NCBI RefSeq assembly: GCF_000150275.1
Contig: NW_002060943.1
Span: 13,170,624 to 13,234,623 of the forward strand
DNA length: 64,000 nucleotides
Reading direction: 5' to 3'
Source: Trichoplax adhaerens
Lineage: Eukaryota; Placozoa; Uniplacotomia; Trichoplacea; Trichoplacidae
Shown here: in pieces, positions 13,335-24,607 of the stretch
Layout: every line of letters starts with the position of its first letter
How positions within the stretch are numbered: the first letter of the stretch is position 1
Notes under the pieces: generated by a model
Told to the model about the DNA's origin: nothing
The model's database searches: none
What the model saw: the letters and a program-made list of their open reading frames with translations, nothing else
Translations under genes and position numbers: made by a program

Positions 13335-14490
13335 TTAAGTACTAATAGTGGTCGTCTGTAGTCTAGGTTGCAATTGATCGTCAGCTGTATTGATCAGTGA
13401 TGCATAACTAACTTGATCCGTTAACTGCAGTAATCCTTGTGATAGTCTATGTTGCAAAGTAATTTATTGTCAGCTCTATCCATCACTAACTTGATCCGTT
13501 CACTACAGTAATCCTTGTGGTAGTTTATGATCTATGTTGTAAAGTAATTGGTCGTCAGCTCTATCGATCAATGATCCGTTAACTACAGCAACCCTTTTGG
13601 TAATTTATGGTTTATATTGCAAAGTAATTTGTCATTAAACTCTATCGATCAAAGATCCAGAACGAACTTGATCTGTTCACTACAGTAATCCTTGCGGTAG
13701 TTTATGGTCTATATTGCACAGTAATTTGTTGTCGACTGTATGGATCAATGATCCATAACGAACTAGATCCTTTAACTACAGTAATCCTTGCGGTAGACTA
13801 CGTTGTAAAGTAATTTATTGTTAACTCTGTCGATCAATGATCCATAACAAACTTAATCCGTTAACTACAGTAATCCTTGCAGTAGTCTACGTTGTAAAGT
13901 AATTCGTCGTTAGCTTTATCAATCAACTACGAGTATTTATCATTCGATCCGCTAACTGCAGCAATGCTTGCGGTAGTCTATGTCGCAAAGTAATTCGTCT
14001 TGAGCTTGATCGATCAGTAATCTCTAACTGGGTCGGTTAACTTAATGCTTGCTGTAGAGTCCATTTAACAAAGTAATTGATCATTAGCTTGATCGATCTA
14101 CTTTCCACAAGTTGATCAGTTCACTATTACTTACAGTACTCTACATCGCAAAGTAATTGGTCGTGATCTTGATCGATCAATTATCTCTAACTTGGTCGAT
14201 TAACTTAATGCTTGCTGTAGAGTCTGTTTCGCAAAGTAATTGATCATTAACTTGATCGATTTGCTTTCCATAAGTTGATCAGTTCACTATTACTAGCAGT
14301 GCTCTACATCGCAAAGTAATTGGTCGTGAGCTTGATCGATCAATTATCTCTAACTTGGTCGATTAATTTAATGCTTGCTGCAGAGTCCATTTTGCAAAGT
14401 AATTGATCATTAACTTGATCGATTTGCTTTCCATACATTGATCAGTTCACTATTACTTACAGTACTCTACATCGCAAAGTCATTCGTCGT
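13335..14490. repeat. GATC-rich tandem array, ~80-90 bp monomer
   Basis: About 13 copies of a monomer containing GCAAAGTAATT, an AGCT-TGATCGATC element, an AACTTGGTC/AACTTGATCCGTT element and CTTGCGGTAG. In the right half (14.05-14.49 kb) adjacent monomers alternate, giving a clearer ~165 bp higher-order unit with CTCTACATCGCAAAGTAATT repeated. The left half is more uniform. No coding content. Confidence 0.8.
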
Positions 14491-16787
14491 GAGCTTTAGC
14501 GATGTGTATAAGTAGATTTAGGATTGGCGATAATTCTAGTTATTGAAGTTAATAATACAAAGCGCATCTAATTTTTACATCAAATATACGTCAAATCGAA
14601 TAGGAAGAGAGTTGAATTTCAGTTGAAAACCTGCGGATTGTGCATGTTATCACTGATGGTTTTTGTTTAAGGGATTGGTTACCCAAGGCTGCTGTCATTT
14701 CTGAAGGCTTTAATCTATTAATCATAAAGTATAAAGATGATGTTTGCATAGTACTTTTACTATTTAAATAACTCTGTTTAACATGTATACTTTGTGATGG
14801 TAGCGAGTTAATAGAGCGGACAAGATTGGTCAATAACAATCCATCTTGATACCAATTTAGGACAATTGATGCTAAATAGTCTCATCGAGGTTTCATTTGA
14901 AAGTTTCAAGTCTCCATTTGTGTATATTCGAGGTTACTGGTTGTATAAAATGATTTGTTGCGGTTATGCACGATCATCATGGATCAATTCAAGCTTGATC
15001 GACTCGTCTTGATATTTAGTTGATCAATTTAGGGCAAGGAAAGGTTTCTGCATGAATGGACGTTAAGCTATCCTTCTTTAGCCAGGAATTACTCAAGAGA
15101 GAATTTCTATCTCTCTGGCTAAAAGTGCCGGAGTGAGAGTATAAATTTTCTCTTGAGTAGTCCCTGCTTTTGCGGATACAATCCCAAGTAAAACATAAAA
15201 CTGGATCGGTGGCATTAAGATTTATGGTCGGTAGGGTTTAGCTAAATGAAGAAGAGCTGACAACTTTGCGTGGATCAATTGATCGATGCCATTCCTCGCT
15301 ACCAAATAGAGCTAGTTGCAAATGTGAAACGCTATTTTGTACTATTAGAAAGTTAGGACGAAGGAAGCACAGTCCGTATTGATTGATCAAAGCGATTTCT
15401 TCGTTAGCAGATCCAGGCCTTTCTGTAAATCACGGATTAATCCAATCGACTATACGTTTGAATGAATTGGAGAACATGAAGCTGAAGAGAGCAGAATATG
15501 TTTGGGATTGGTAAATTCTGTTCCGTTGATCTCACTAGCTAAAGGAAGCAGGATTGCTTTTGGTCGATCGAACGAATATTGGGAGAGGGGAAAGTGCCAT
15601 TTACCTATGGTGCTACTCCATTGCAAACTACCAATTTTGAATCAATTTGATCAAGTGTAACCAAAAGGAAGCACTGTCGGTGTTGAGTTATTGCAATTGG
15701 CCTCGGTGAAGAAGCCTGTGTCAAAACGTCAATTGATCCAATGCTTTGCAATCTCATGTTTATTAGTGTTGTTCAATAGAGCTAAGGAAGTACCTCCCGT
15801 ACAAATTAAGCAACACTATCGTTGGTCAACCACGTCAACTAAACGAGAACTGGATCCAATGTATTTCAAGGAATTTTGAATAAAATTGAAAGGGGAAATG
15901 AAAGATCGAAGTTAGTCCAACACAAATGCATCAGCTATCCTTCGTTCCAAGTTATAAGAGCGTCTACAGTCGGCTGTAGGATACCAGCAATTCATGGGAT
16001 TGATGATGATTTAGTTGGAAGAAAAGTTGAAATTGCTTGAGACGATGCACAAGCCCATTCAACGACAACGGCCTATCCTTCTTGTCCCAGGATGGAGAGC
16101 CCATGCATGCAGTCCACCACGATTAATTACACAGCATTTACTTTGCCTATTCTCTCTCCTCTAGATTCGATCACGCATTGTAATTGATTTATGGCTAAAT
16201 CAATTGTCTACTTCTCACTTCCCTTATAAAAGCAAGGAAAGGAAAGGGAAGCCTGTTGTCCTACTGCTGCATTCAATTCTTGTTCCAATAAAATCCCCAG
16301 TCAGGACAATTTATCCTACCCCATCAGTCTATTGATATTCATCGGCTGCAACCTTTGAGTGACTTTATTTCAAATGTCATGAAGCAACAAGGCTTTATAA
16401 TCAAGATTTTCCATCAAGGTTATTGTCCATTGGGACGTCTTGTGGGTTAATTCATAAATGCTTATGCTAGGGGTGGGCTAAACCTGGGCCGAACGATATT
16501 GACTTTGCACCTTCGCCATTTTGATTGGTAGAATAGCAATGCGTCGTTGAACAAATCATCACCTGTCACCGAGTCTGTCAATGGCTAATTGAATTAATTA
16601 AGAGACTTTGTTGATGAATGTGGACAACCTTGATCATGATGGCGTTTTATTGTTGTAGCAAATCAGGGGTGGTATCCATTCTTGTTCCACCATTTGCTAT
16701 AGATCTTGCACCATGTTGTAACGCTGTTGGTGTTATGATAGTGGTAACCAATGAGTGGCCATGATGCTATCTACAGCTCAAATAACG
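14491..16787. other. Less AT-rich non-coding stretch
   Basis: Base composition shifts visibly towards G+C from about 14.9 kb. No spliced gene could be built. Apart from the inverted repeat near 15.1 kb I see nothing firm. Confidence 0.4.
15085..15164. repeat. Inverted repeat / hairpin
   Basis: Left arm 15085-15106 (core ACTCAAGAGAGAATTT at 15091) and right arm 15143-15164 (core AAATTTTCTCTTGAGT) are reverse complements with one mismatch in the core and a few more at the outer ends. The loop is about 36 nt. It could be a small MITE relic or a structured transcript; no terminal duplication was identified. Confidence 0.7.
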
Positions 16788-17725
16788 TGATTGATATTGA
16801 TATTAAGATGGATCGAATATTGCGAATGTCGCAAAGAGGTAGCNNNNNNNNNNNNNNNNNNNNNNNNNNNNNNNNNNNNNNNNNNNNNNNNNNNNNNNNN
16901 NNNNNNNNNNNNNNNNNNNNNNNNNNNNNNNNNNNNNNNNNNNNNNNNNNNNNAGAAGTGAGAGAGTAAGTGATTGATATTTATGTTCAGATGGATCGAA
17001 GATTGCTCATGTCGCCAAGAGGTTAGCATAATGAAGGAAAGCCATGTTGGTTTCTAGAGCATCAACATGGAGGGAAAACAAACTTTGAAAGCTTTCATTT
17101 TTGAATCTTTCAAGCTAACCTAACGGAAGGGTGTCTAACGTAGAAAGTGAGAGAGTAAAGTGATTGATATTTATGTTAAGACGGATCGAATATGGCTAGT
17201 GTCGCCAAGAGGTTAGCATAATGAAGGAAAGCCATGTTGGTTTCTAGAGCATCAACATGGAGGGAAAACAAACTTTGAAAGCTTTCATTTTTGAATCTTT
17301 CAAGCTAACCTAACGGAAGGGTGTCTAACGTAGAAAGTGAGAGAGTAAAGTGATTGATATTTATGTTAAGACGGATCGAATATGGCTAGTGTCGCCAAGA
17401 GGTTAGCATAATGAAGGAAAGCCATGTTGGTTTCTAGAGCATCAACATGGAGGGAAAACAAGCTTTGAAAGGTTTCATTTTTCAATCTTTCAAGCTAACC
17501 TAACGGAAGGGTGTCTAACGTAGAAAGTGAGAGAGTAAAGTGATTGATATTTATGTTAAGACGGATCGAATATGGCTAGTGTCGCCAAGAGGTTAGCATA
17601 ATGAAGGAAAGCCATGTTGGTTTCTAGAGCATCAACATGGAGGGAAAACAAACTTTGAAAGCTTTCATTTTTGAATCTTTCAAGCTTAACATGGCTTAAC
17701 GGAAGGGTGTCTAACGTACAAAGTG
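16788..17725. repeat. ~190 bp tandem array interrupted by an assembly gap
   Basis: The landmark TGATTGATAT occurs at 16788, 16971, 17161, 17351 and 17541, so the unit is 190 bp where sequence is complete. Copies at 17.0-17.7 kb are nearly identical, with only a few substitutions, and share TCGCCAAGAGGTTAGCATAA and CTAACGGAAGGGTGTCTAAC. The last copy degenerates after about 17,690. The gap at 16844-16953 falls inside the first unit. Confidence 0.93.
16844..16953. other. Assembly gap (110 N)
   Basis: A run of 110 unknown bases within the 190 bp tandem array. The spacing of repeat landmarks across it is 183 instead of 190, so the gap length is close to one missing unit body. Whole extra units may have been collapsed. 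Confidence 0.99.
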
Positions 17726-20640
17726 AGAGAGAGAGAAAGTTGGCATGTGCATGATGGAAAATCATGTCGCTTTGAAAGTTCATTAGTTGATTGACTAGTA
17801 AAGTTGATTGACTACTGTAGTCAAAGGAGTTGGAACTGGAAAGGTTAAGCTAGGCCTATTTCAACATGTCGGTAACCGTATGCACGGCAAGGCATGACGA
17901 AGCCATGGAATGGACAATTCCCTTCCAGTCGATCCACCCCATTTGTGCCCCTATTCTATTCTCCATTCTCCATAGTCAAGGCTAATATTGATCTGTTGAT
18001 GACCAAAGTAGAATATGGACAATGCAGTCTCTTTCCATGATTGTCAGCAGAATCAACATGAATTTGTTGTTCATCGTTGTCGGCCATTCTAGCCATTAGT
18101 AGCACATGACAACCCTCTGCTAGCCTTGTTTGAAAGGATTGAATTGTATACATTCATTGTGTATATTCGTCGACGCCATACGATCTCAGTAGTTTACCTC
18201 GACCTCTGGACATCCTTTTCACCCCAATGGACATTATGTAAATCAGTTTTTTTGTTTCTACTGTTAAATTGAATTTTCAAAAAATAACCAACAAAATAAA
18301 AGGTTATAATGGCTTGGCATACAGTAACAATGTTACTAACGTTGAGGACGCTAGTGTTTGGCGGTGGAGAGGACTGTTTCAAGTGGGAGCCAAGCGTAAA
18401 AGGTTTGGACTCTGATGTCAAGGGGTAGCGTGGAAGAGCAACGCTGCACCTGCTGAACTGAATTGATAATATCGCTCCACCTTGGGATTCCAAGGGGTTA
18501 ATAAACGTCGGCTTTGACCAGTCATTTTCGCTTAACGATTCTTTATCGTCTTCCTGCGGTGGCAATCTACTCCCGGTCCTGTCCAGTGGTAGACATCAAT
18601 CGATCAGAATGGGTAGAGAAGTGGTAAATATACTTTGAATTACATTAAAGCATAGCATCATTTTGATTAGGATAGATGAAGGTAGAAAAGGAGCAATGTA
18701 CAAGGGTGGATTTTTTTTTATGGACACCATCTTGGATTACCTTGTACTACTTTTGTCCCAAAGTCATGCGATGCTGGTGAGGCACGGCCAATGTTGTCTA
18801 TTGGTTTGAATGGTTAGGCCTGCAAAAAAACGATATCAATCAATCGTAGATACTTGCTCTCATCGTGTTGTGATCCTGTCTTAACACAGACTCAAACTTG
18901 TCTCCAGTAGCAATCGAGGTTCATCCATGATAGACGAGTGGTCATGGAAAAAAAACGGACATGATAGCTAGAATAGTAAAGGAGCAAAAAAAAAAAAAAA
19001 CTTTTTTGGGTGGGCTGATGCTTGTGATGTTACAACGATCGCTATATAGTTCCTCTGTGCCAACCAATTTCACCTTTTTACTGCTGTATCCTACTGTTAT
19101 TGCCATTTCTTTTTCTTTTTCTAATCGTGCCATGCAGCTCATGCTTTGACGCTAGTTTCTTGGATTTGAGTTCCGCCATCATCCAATCTAAACTTGTTGC
19201 ATCGTTAGCGTCCATGTGAGAACGCGTTGTTGACCAAGTACTGTACAGTATCGTAGTGATGAGCATGGAAAAGCAGGACTACTATTTTCACATCGACGAT
19301 AAACGCCTTTCCAAGTAAAATGTTCTTGCCATGGATCAATTCAAACTCAATAAGAGCATTACCGTTGACGATGGATGATGTCTTGTCGTCAATTTCCTAA
19401 CAGAATCGTCGCTAAATGGATGGCCGCACATTCACTCGATAGGGGATTGAGTGGAAAGTGACTAATGCAATTTTCAGCGTAACCCGTTGAAACTTTTAGC
19501 TGGCAGTATATTGATTGGCCCTGATTCCATTGCAAGTATTACATTAATGCGTCCATGTCTATTTGTTCAACTAAAGTAATGCTATGTCATTAATAAACAG
19601 TGCTACTAAGTTAAGGGTATCCAACTATTCCTAAACCATAATTGAAATAAGAAGAACGGATCGACGCTGATGCTAATATTCCATTTTTGATCGTCATCGT
19701 TAGCATTTCAAGAGTAATCACATTCCACCGCTAAATGGTAACGCCGGGCATTGCAAAATGAGTAAAAAGTAAAAAAGGGCAAACTGAGATTCTCCATCCT
19801 GGGATATTTTGTTGATATCAACAAGAGGATACTTTCCTTTTACAGTACTGTACTTACATTTTTTCTTTTTGAGATTGGATGAAAATAGTATACAGTTGCC
19901 ACAATCGAAGTTACTGTGTCACTTTTGGTAAGAGGTGCTAGGGCTTTCCACTCTACTCGTAATTATTCTTGGAGTTATTTTAAGCTTGAGCGCCATGAGT
20001 TTTACATGGCGATAGCACTGGTAACCAATGTCATCAAGGCGCAAAAATGAACTTTTACCGATAGTAATTTCAGTGCTGTTTGTATCAACGTTGCCATGTA
20101 TGGACAGAATCAAGATCAATTGATTCATTCTACAACCGGTAGTCCATTTTTAATGAAGTGCTAATCTACCCGTTTATGTACATTGTCCATTCTCCAACTG
20201 GATTTGCCAACATGGAGCTGAAATGGCAAGTCGATCAGGGATGATGAGAAAAAAAAACATCTGAGCTAATCTCCCGTCGTAAACCAACACCAGCCAATCC
20301 CTCTCTGCCCATGATTGAAAAGATGGATCTATCTTTTTTTTTTGTCCCCCCTCCCCCCTCCCTCCACCTTCGTGGTTACTGCATAAGAGTAGAAGACATT
20401 TTTTTCTCCATTTTTTCCAAGCATTCTGTTTTAGTTTACTCTCATGATTGATGAATTGATTGATTTATGATGCAACCTTGTCCAGTTTGTACTAATGCTT
20501 GATGATTTTGGGGTGTAAACCAATGGGTCAATTGGCTTTCTTCTTCCATGTGGGTCGCCCTTGGCTTAGAGTACAGCCATACGCTGTCCAATTTCATCGT
20601 AGCAATGATGAACCAAGTGGAAATTGGGGTGGATGAGCAA
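17726..20640. other. Non-coding or unresolved stretch
   Basis: No gene could be modelled. A 123-codon minus-strand open frame at 18194-18565 beginning MPPQEDDKESLSENDW is long for this composition but has no recognisable domain, and I cannot tell it from chance. A pyrimidine tract lies at 20332-20370. Confidence 0.35.
20332..20370 (+). repeat. Pyrimidine tract (T-run then C-runs)
   Basis: A T-run followed by several CCCCC/CTCCC blocks with a single interrupting G. Such tracts can form triplex DNA or act as nucleosome-poor sites, but no gene is attached to it here. Confidence 0.7.
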
Positions 20641-20649
20641 AGAAAATCA

Positions 20650-20895
20650 TTTGCAAACATCCATCAGGCTTGCGATCGGAGGGCGCCATGACCAAGAAAA
20701 GTTTTGCAGACGGCGTACGTGCAGGGCACCGCCTTCAACGCGCCCTGCTTGGAGGCGTAAGCAGTGATGTATCCCATACAGTCGTAAACGATGGAGTAGA
20801 GTGACAGAAATGAGGCAATCGAAAGTGGCGCGTTCACCGCAAGCTCGACCGCAGCGGTGTACAGTATCGTGGACTAGCGTAGGTTGGAGGTGGTC
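20650..20895 (-). other. GC-raised island with a coding-like exon, unassigned
   Basis: About 240 bp are clearly richer in G+C and CpG than the surroundings. On the minus strand, after a good splice-acceptor-like CTAG near 20.88 kb, an open frame reads about 60 residues, including VELAVNAPLSIASFL and ALKAVPCTYAVCKTFLGHG, before a stop near 20.67 kb. The helix pattern with a central PLS is faintly like EXPERA-domain proteins (emopamil-binding protein/TM6SF group), but no diagnostic residue set is complete. Another minus-strand frame is open over the same bases, so the reading frame itself is not certain. It may be a gene fragment. Confidence 0.25.
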
Positions 20896-20989
20896 ACTTA
20901 TGCTGGACACCAGGAGGCTACTGTCCCATACATGACTACATCAGCCAGTCTGAGACTGTACAACACGACAGAAAATGATCGCATCCTGT

Positions 20990-22225
20990 CGTGGAAAAAC
21001 TTGCCCAAAGGACCAAAATGGCTACCCAAAAAAGGAATCAACAGTTCAAAATCATCATGGCTGGTGCTGAATCAGCGTAGAATCGTTTGTAGACATTAGT
21101 TCAGACCTTCTTGGATAGCTGTAGTGAGCAAATGTTCAACAGACCCTTCAACCCAACACAACCTTCTATACTGTACTGTATAGGAGAGGAAAAGGTTGCG
21201 CCAAAGGCCGCTAGCGATTTAAAATGGCTACCAAAAAAAGGAATCGACAGTTCAAAATCATCATGGCTGGTGCTGAATCAGGGTAGAATCGTTTGTAGAC
21301 ATTAGTTCAGACCTTCTTGGATAGCTGTAGTGAGCAAATGTTCAACAGACCCTTCAACCCAACACAACCTTCTATACTGTACTGTATAGGAGAGGAAAAG
21401 GTTGCGCCAGTTTCGCTAGTGATTAAAATGGCTACCAAAAAAGGAATGGACAGTTCAGAATTATTATGACTAATGCTGAACCAGTGTAGAATCGATTGTA
21501 GACATTAGTTCAGACCTTCTTGGATAGCTGTAGTGAGCAAATGTTCAACAGACCCTTCAACCCAACACAACCTTCTATACTGTACTGTATAGTGAGAGGA
21601 AAAGGTTACGCCAAAGGCCGCTAACGATTCAAAATGGCTTGCAAAAAAAAAATGGACAGTTCAGAATCATCATGGCCAGTGCTGAACCAGGGTAGACATT
21701 AGTGTAATGCAATTGATCCGACATTAGTTCAGACCTTCTTGGATAGTGAGCAAATGTTCAGGAAATGTTCAACAGACCCTTCAACCCAACACAACCTTCT
21801 ATACTAGTACTGTACAGAGAGGAAAAGGTTACGCCAAAGGTCGCTAGCGATTAAAATGGCTTGCAAAAACGGAATGGACAGTTCAGAATCATCATGGCCG
21901 GTGCTGAACCAGGGTAGACATTAGTTCAGACCTTCTTGGATAGCTGTAGTGAGCAAATGTTCAGCAGACTCTTCAACCCGACACAACCTTCTATAGTAAC
22001 TGTATAGTACTGTACAGAGAGGAAAAGGTTCCGCTAAAGGCTGTTAGCGGATAGTGTAAATTAAATGAAAATAGCTTGAGAACAAGGAATTGACAGTTCA
22101 GAATTATCTTGACTGGTGCTTAACAATTGCTAGAATCAATTGTAGAGATTAGTTCACACTTTCTTGGATAGTAAACAAATGTTCACAAAATGTTACACTG
22201 AGGAAAAGGTTGCAGCAAATGCTTG
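20990..22225. repeat. ~206 bp tandem array, about 6 copies
   Basis: Landmark GACATTAGTTCAGACC occurs near 21092, 21298, 21500, 21718 and 21918, with units of about 200-218 bp. Each unit also holds GAGCAAATGTTCA, CCTTCAACCCAACACAACC, a TACTGTACTGTATA palindrome-like element, GAGGAAAAGGTT and AAAATGGCT. The first (about 20990-21091) and last (about 22020-22225) copies are partial or diverged. Short open frames in the array are repeat artefacts. Confidence 0.9.
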
Positions 22226-22681
22226 CAATCTGATTGAACGTGTAGAAACGCTAGTTGAAATCGAGAATCATGTCCATCCATTTGATTCGACCTGAGAAAG
22301 ATTCGGTGATCGGTTGATTGCTGCTACGCTTGATTTTACCATTACTGTGCCCGTGTCTAATGGATGTATGGTCGTGTGGAGCCAATAAGTGGGCAACCAT
22401 CACGACGGGGTGATAGTTTTCTTGTTAAGGTCCACTTTGAATATTTCGATATTTAAATACTGCACAGCCAGTCGATGTAGACTATTATAGTAGGCTAGCA
22501 TTGGCAAGAAGGAAAAATGCATCTGATCATCCTTGCCAGTAATGAAACCCATGTTTCTATAATACAAATTTAATTGGATTAGAGAGACATGGCGCAGTAG
22601 ATGCCTGCAATCATGCGGTGCCAATCGATGCATCACTCACCGAGTTACTTTAATTCATGAATGAATACAACATCGAGTAGA
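22226..22681. other. 5' flank of second GH13 gene
   Basis: Between the 206 bp array and the proposed first exon at 22682. It presumably holds the promoter; no clear core element was recognised. Confidence 0.4.
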
Positions 22682-24607
22682 ATGGAAGAGAGAGATGGAC
22701 GTATGCTCCGTCAAAGATTATTAGACATCCACTCTCCATACTGCTACCACACTATTTGTAATAACTTTTACTTTCTATCCTTGTAGGAATATTCAGCCGA
22801 AACGAGAGCGGCCAGAACGCGCCGTATGAACTGCTGGATTTATTTCGTCCTGTTTATCCTTACAGCAGTTTCTGTCGTCATCATCATCGTCACTTATAGT
22901 ACTCGTCCTGCCAACAAACTCAAGACTACGCTTGCTGGTCGAAAGTACGATTGGCCAGCCACCTGTGATCAACGATTACAGTGGTGGCAAACTGGCATCA
23001 TTTACCAAATTTATCCACGCTCTTTCCAAGATTCCAATGGTGATGGTGTTGGCGACCTTCGTGGTATTATGCAACGCTTGGATCATCTTAAATTTATCGG
23101 CGTTCAAACTGTCTGGTTAAGTCCTGTTTACAAGTCGCCCATGAAAGATTTTGGTTATGATGTCTCCGACTACTATCAAATTGATCCTTTATTTGGTAAT
23201 TTACGCGATTTCGATGCTATGTTGAAGGCCATGGGAGAGAAAGACATCAAGTTGGTGATGGATTTTGTACCCAATCATACATCCGATCTCAATCAATGGT
23301 TTATCGATAGTGTCAACAGAGAAAATGGCAAAGATGATTGGTACATGTGGGCTGATCCTAAAGCAAATAGCGTTCTTCCAGCCAACGAAAGCTATCCAAA
23401 TAACTGGATTAGCGTATTTAGCGGATCCATGTGGAATTATAATACGAAGCGTAGCCAATTTTATCTCCATCAATTCTTGAAAGAGCAACCTGATCTCAAC
23501 TACACCAATCCAGAAGTTGTCCAAGCGTCTTACGATGTCATCTCCTTTTGGCTCAACAAAGGTGTCGATGGATTCCGTATTGATGCCATCAAGCATGTTT
23601 TTGAAAATCCTCTTTTACCCGATGAAGTTCGCAATCCTAATTTTAAACCTGGTGAACCTCCCTATAGCAGCCTTATCCATAATGAGACTACTGATTACCC
23701 ACCACTACATCAATTATGCAAAGATTGGCGTAAAGTCATCGATAAATTTTCCACTTCGCAGAAGCCACGTTTCGCAGTGGGAGAAGCATACAATCCAATC
23801 CGTGAAATCATGAAGTATTACGGTACCAATGGTGATGAATTCCATTTTCCTTTCAATTTCTTCTTGTTGACCTTAGGCGATTTTACCGGCACTGGTGTCA
23901 ATAAAACTGTGGAAGATTGGATGTCTCATGCACCCCGATGTGGCTGGCCAAATTGGGTTGTTGGTAACCATGATAATAACCGTATCTCTAAGCGTCGTGG
24001 CAACGCCTATGTCAGAGCAGTTAATGCTATCAATTTGCTATTACCTGGTACTCCTACAACTTACTACGGTGAAGAAATCAACATGCAACATGTCGATATT
24101 GATCTTAGCGAAGCAAAAGATCCATTTGCTTTGCAAAATCCTGACATCTACAAAACTGTCGGCCGTGATCCAGAACGTACACCAATGCAATGGAATCGCT
24201 CTGCTAACGCTGGATTCACCAATGCTGGTGTCAAGCCATGGCTGCCAGTAGCAAGTGATTACCAAACTAGAAATGTTGCTGCACAAAGAGCCGATACTCA
24301 TTCCGATTTATGGTGGTATAGGAGTTTAGCAAACCTTCGTTCATCCCACGATTCATTCAAATATCCAGGTTATCAAGCAATCAAGGCGACAAAAGATGTC
24401 TTTGCTTTCTTGCGTTTCCACAGAACTGATACCTACAATTACTTAGTGGTGACTAATTTGGGCCAAAAGACATCAGTCGATTTGTCTGCTGTATCAGATG
24501 CTGGAGACATTGTATTATCTAGCACCTTCAAGAGAGTCGGAACTGTAGGTCTGGCTGCTATCGACTTAGATGTCGGCGAGGTCTTAGTATTTAGGATCAA
24601 TAAGTAA
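22682..24607 (+). CDS. Type II membrane GH13 alpha-glucosidase / rBAT-like paralogue
   Basis: Paralogue of the gene at 5268. The main exon frame from ATG 22826 gives 593 residues, but it reads upstream without a stop into a basic segment (AETRAARTRR) that aligns with the tail of the first gene. A tiny first exon 22682-22700 (ATG with A at -3, G at +4), a 96-nt GT-AG intron 22701-22796 and exon 22797-24607 keep phase and give 609 residues. That N-terminus is a proposal; the rest is firm. Numbered from 22826: membrane helix 4-24, Cys47 before the catalytic domain, DFVPNH 146-151, QPDLN 221-225, nucleophile Asp253 in GFRIDAIKH, Glu320 in VGEAY, Asp383 in GNHDNNR. All GH13 catalytic residues are intact. 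It probably acts at the cell surface or in an endomembrane lumen on alpha-glucosides, with a heavy-chain role as an alternative. Confidence 0.92.

Noticed and set aside
18194-18565. 123-codon minus-strand open frame
   Set aside because: No recognised domain, no neighbouring exons and no clear support. It is mentioned only as unresolved in the region entry.
21000-21305. Two short plus-strand open frames with identical C-termini
   Set aside because: They are copies of the same piece of the 206 bp tandem unit, with no start context or splice signals.
23201-24301. Several open frames overlapping the second GH13 gene in other frames and strand
   Set aside because: They are shadows of a strongly supported coding exon.
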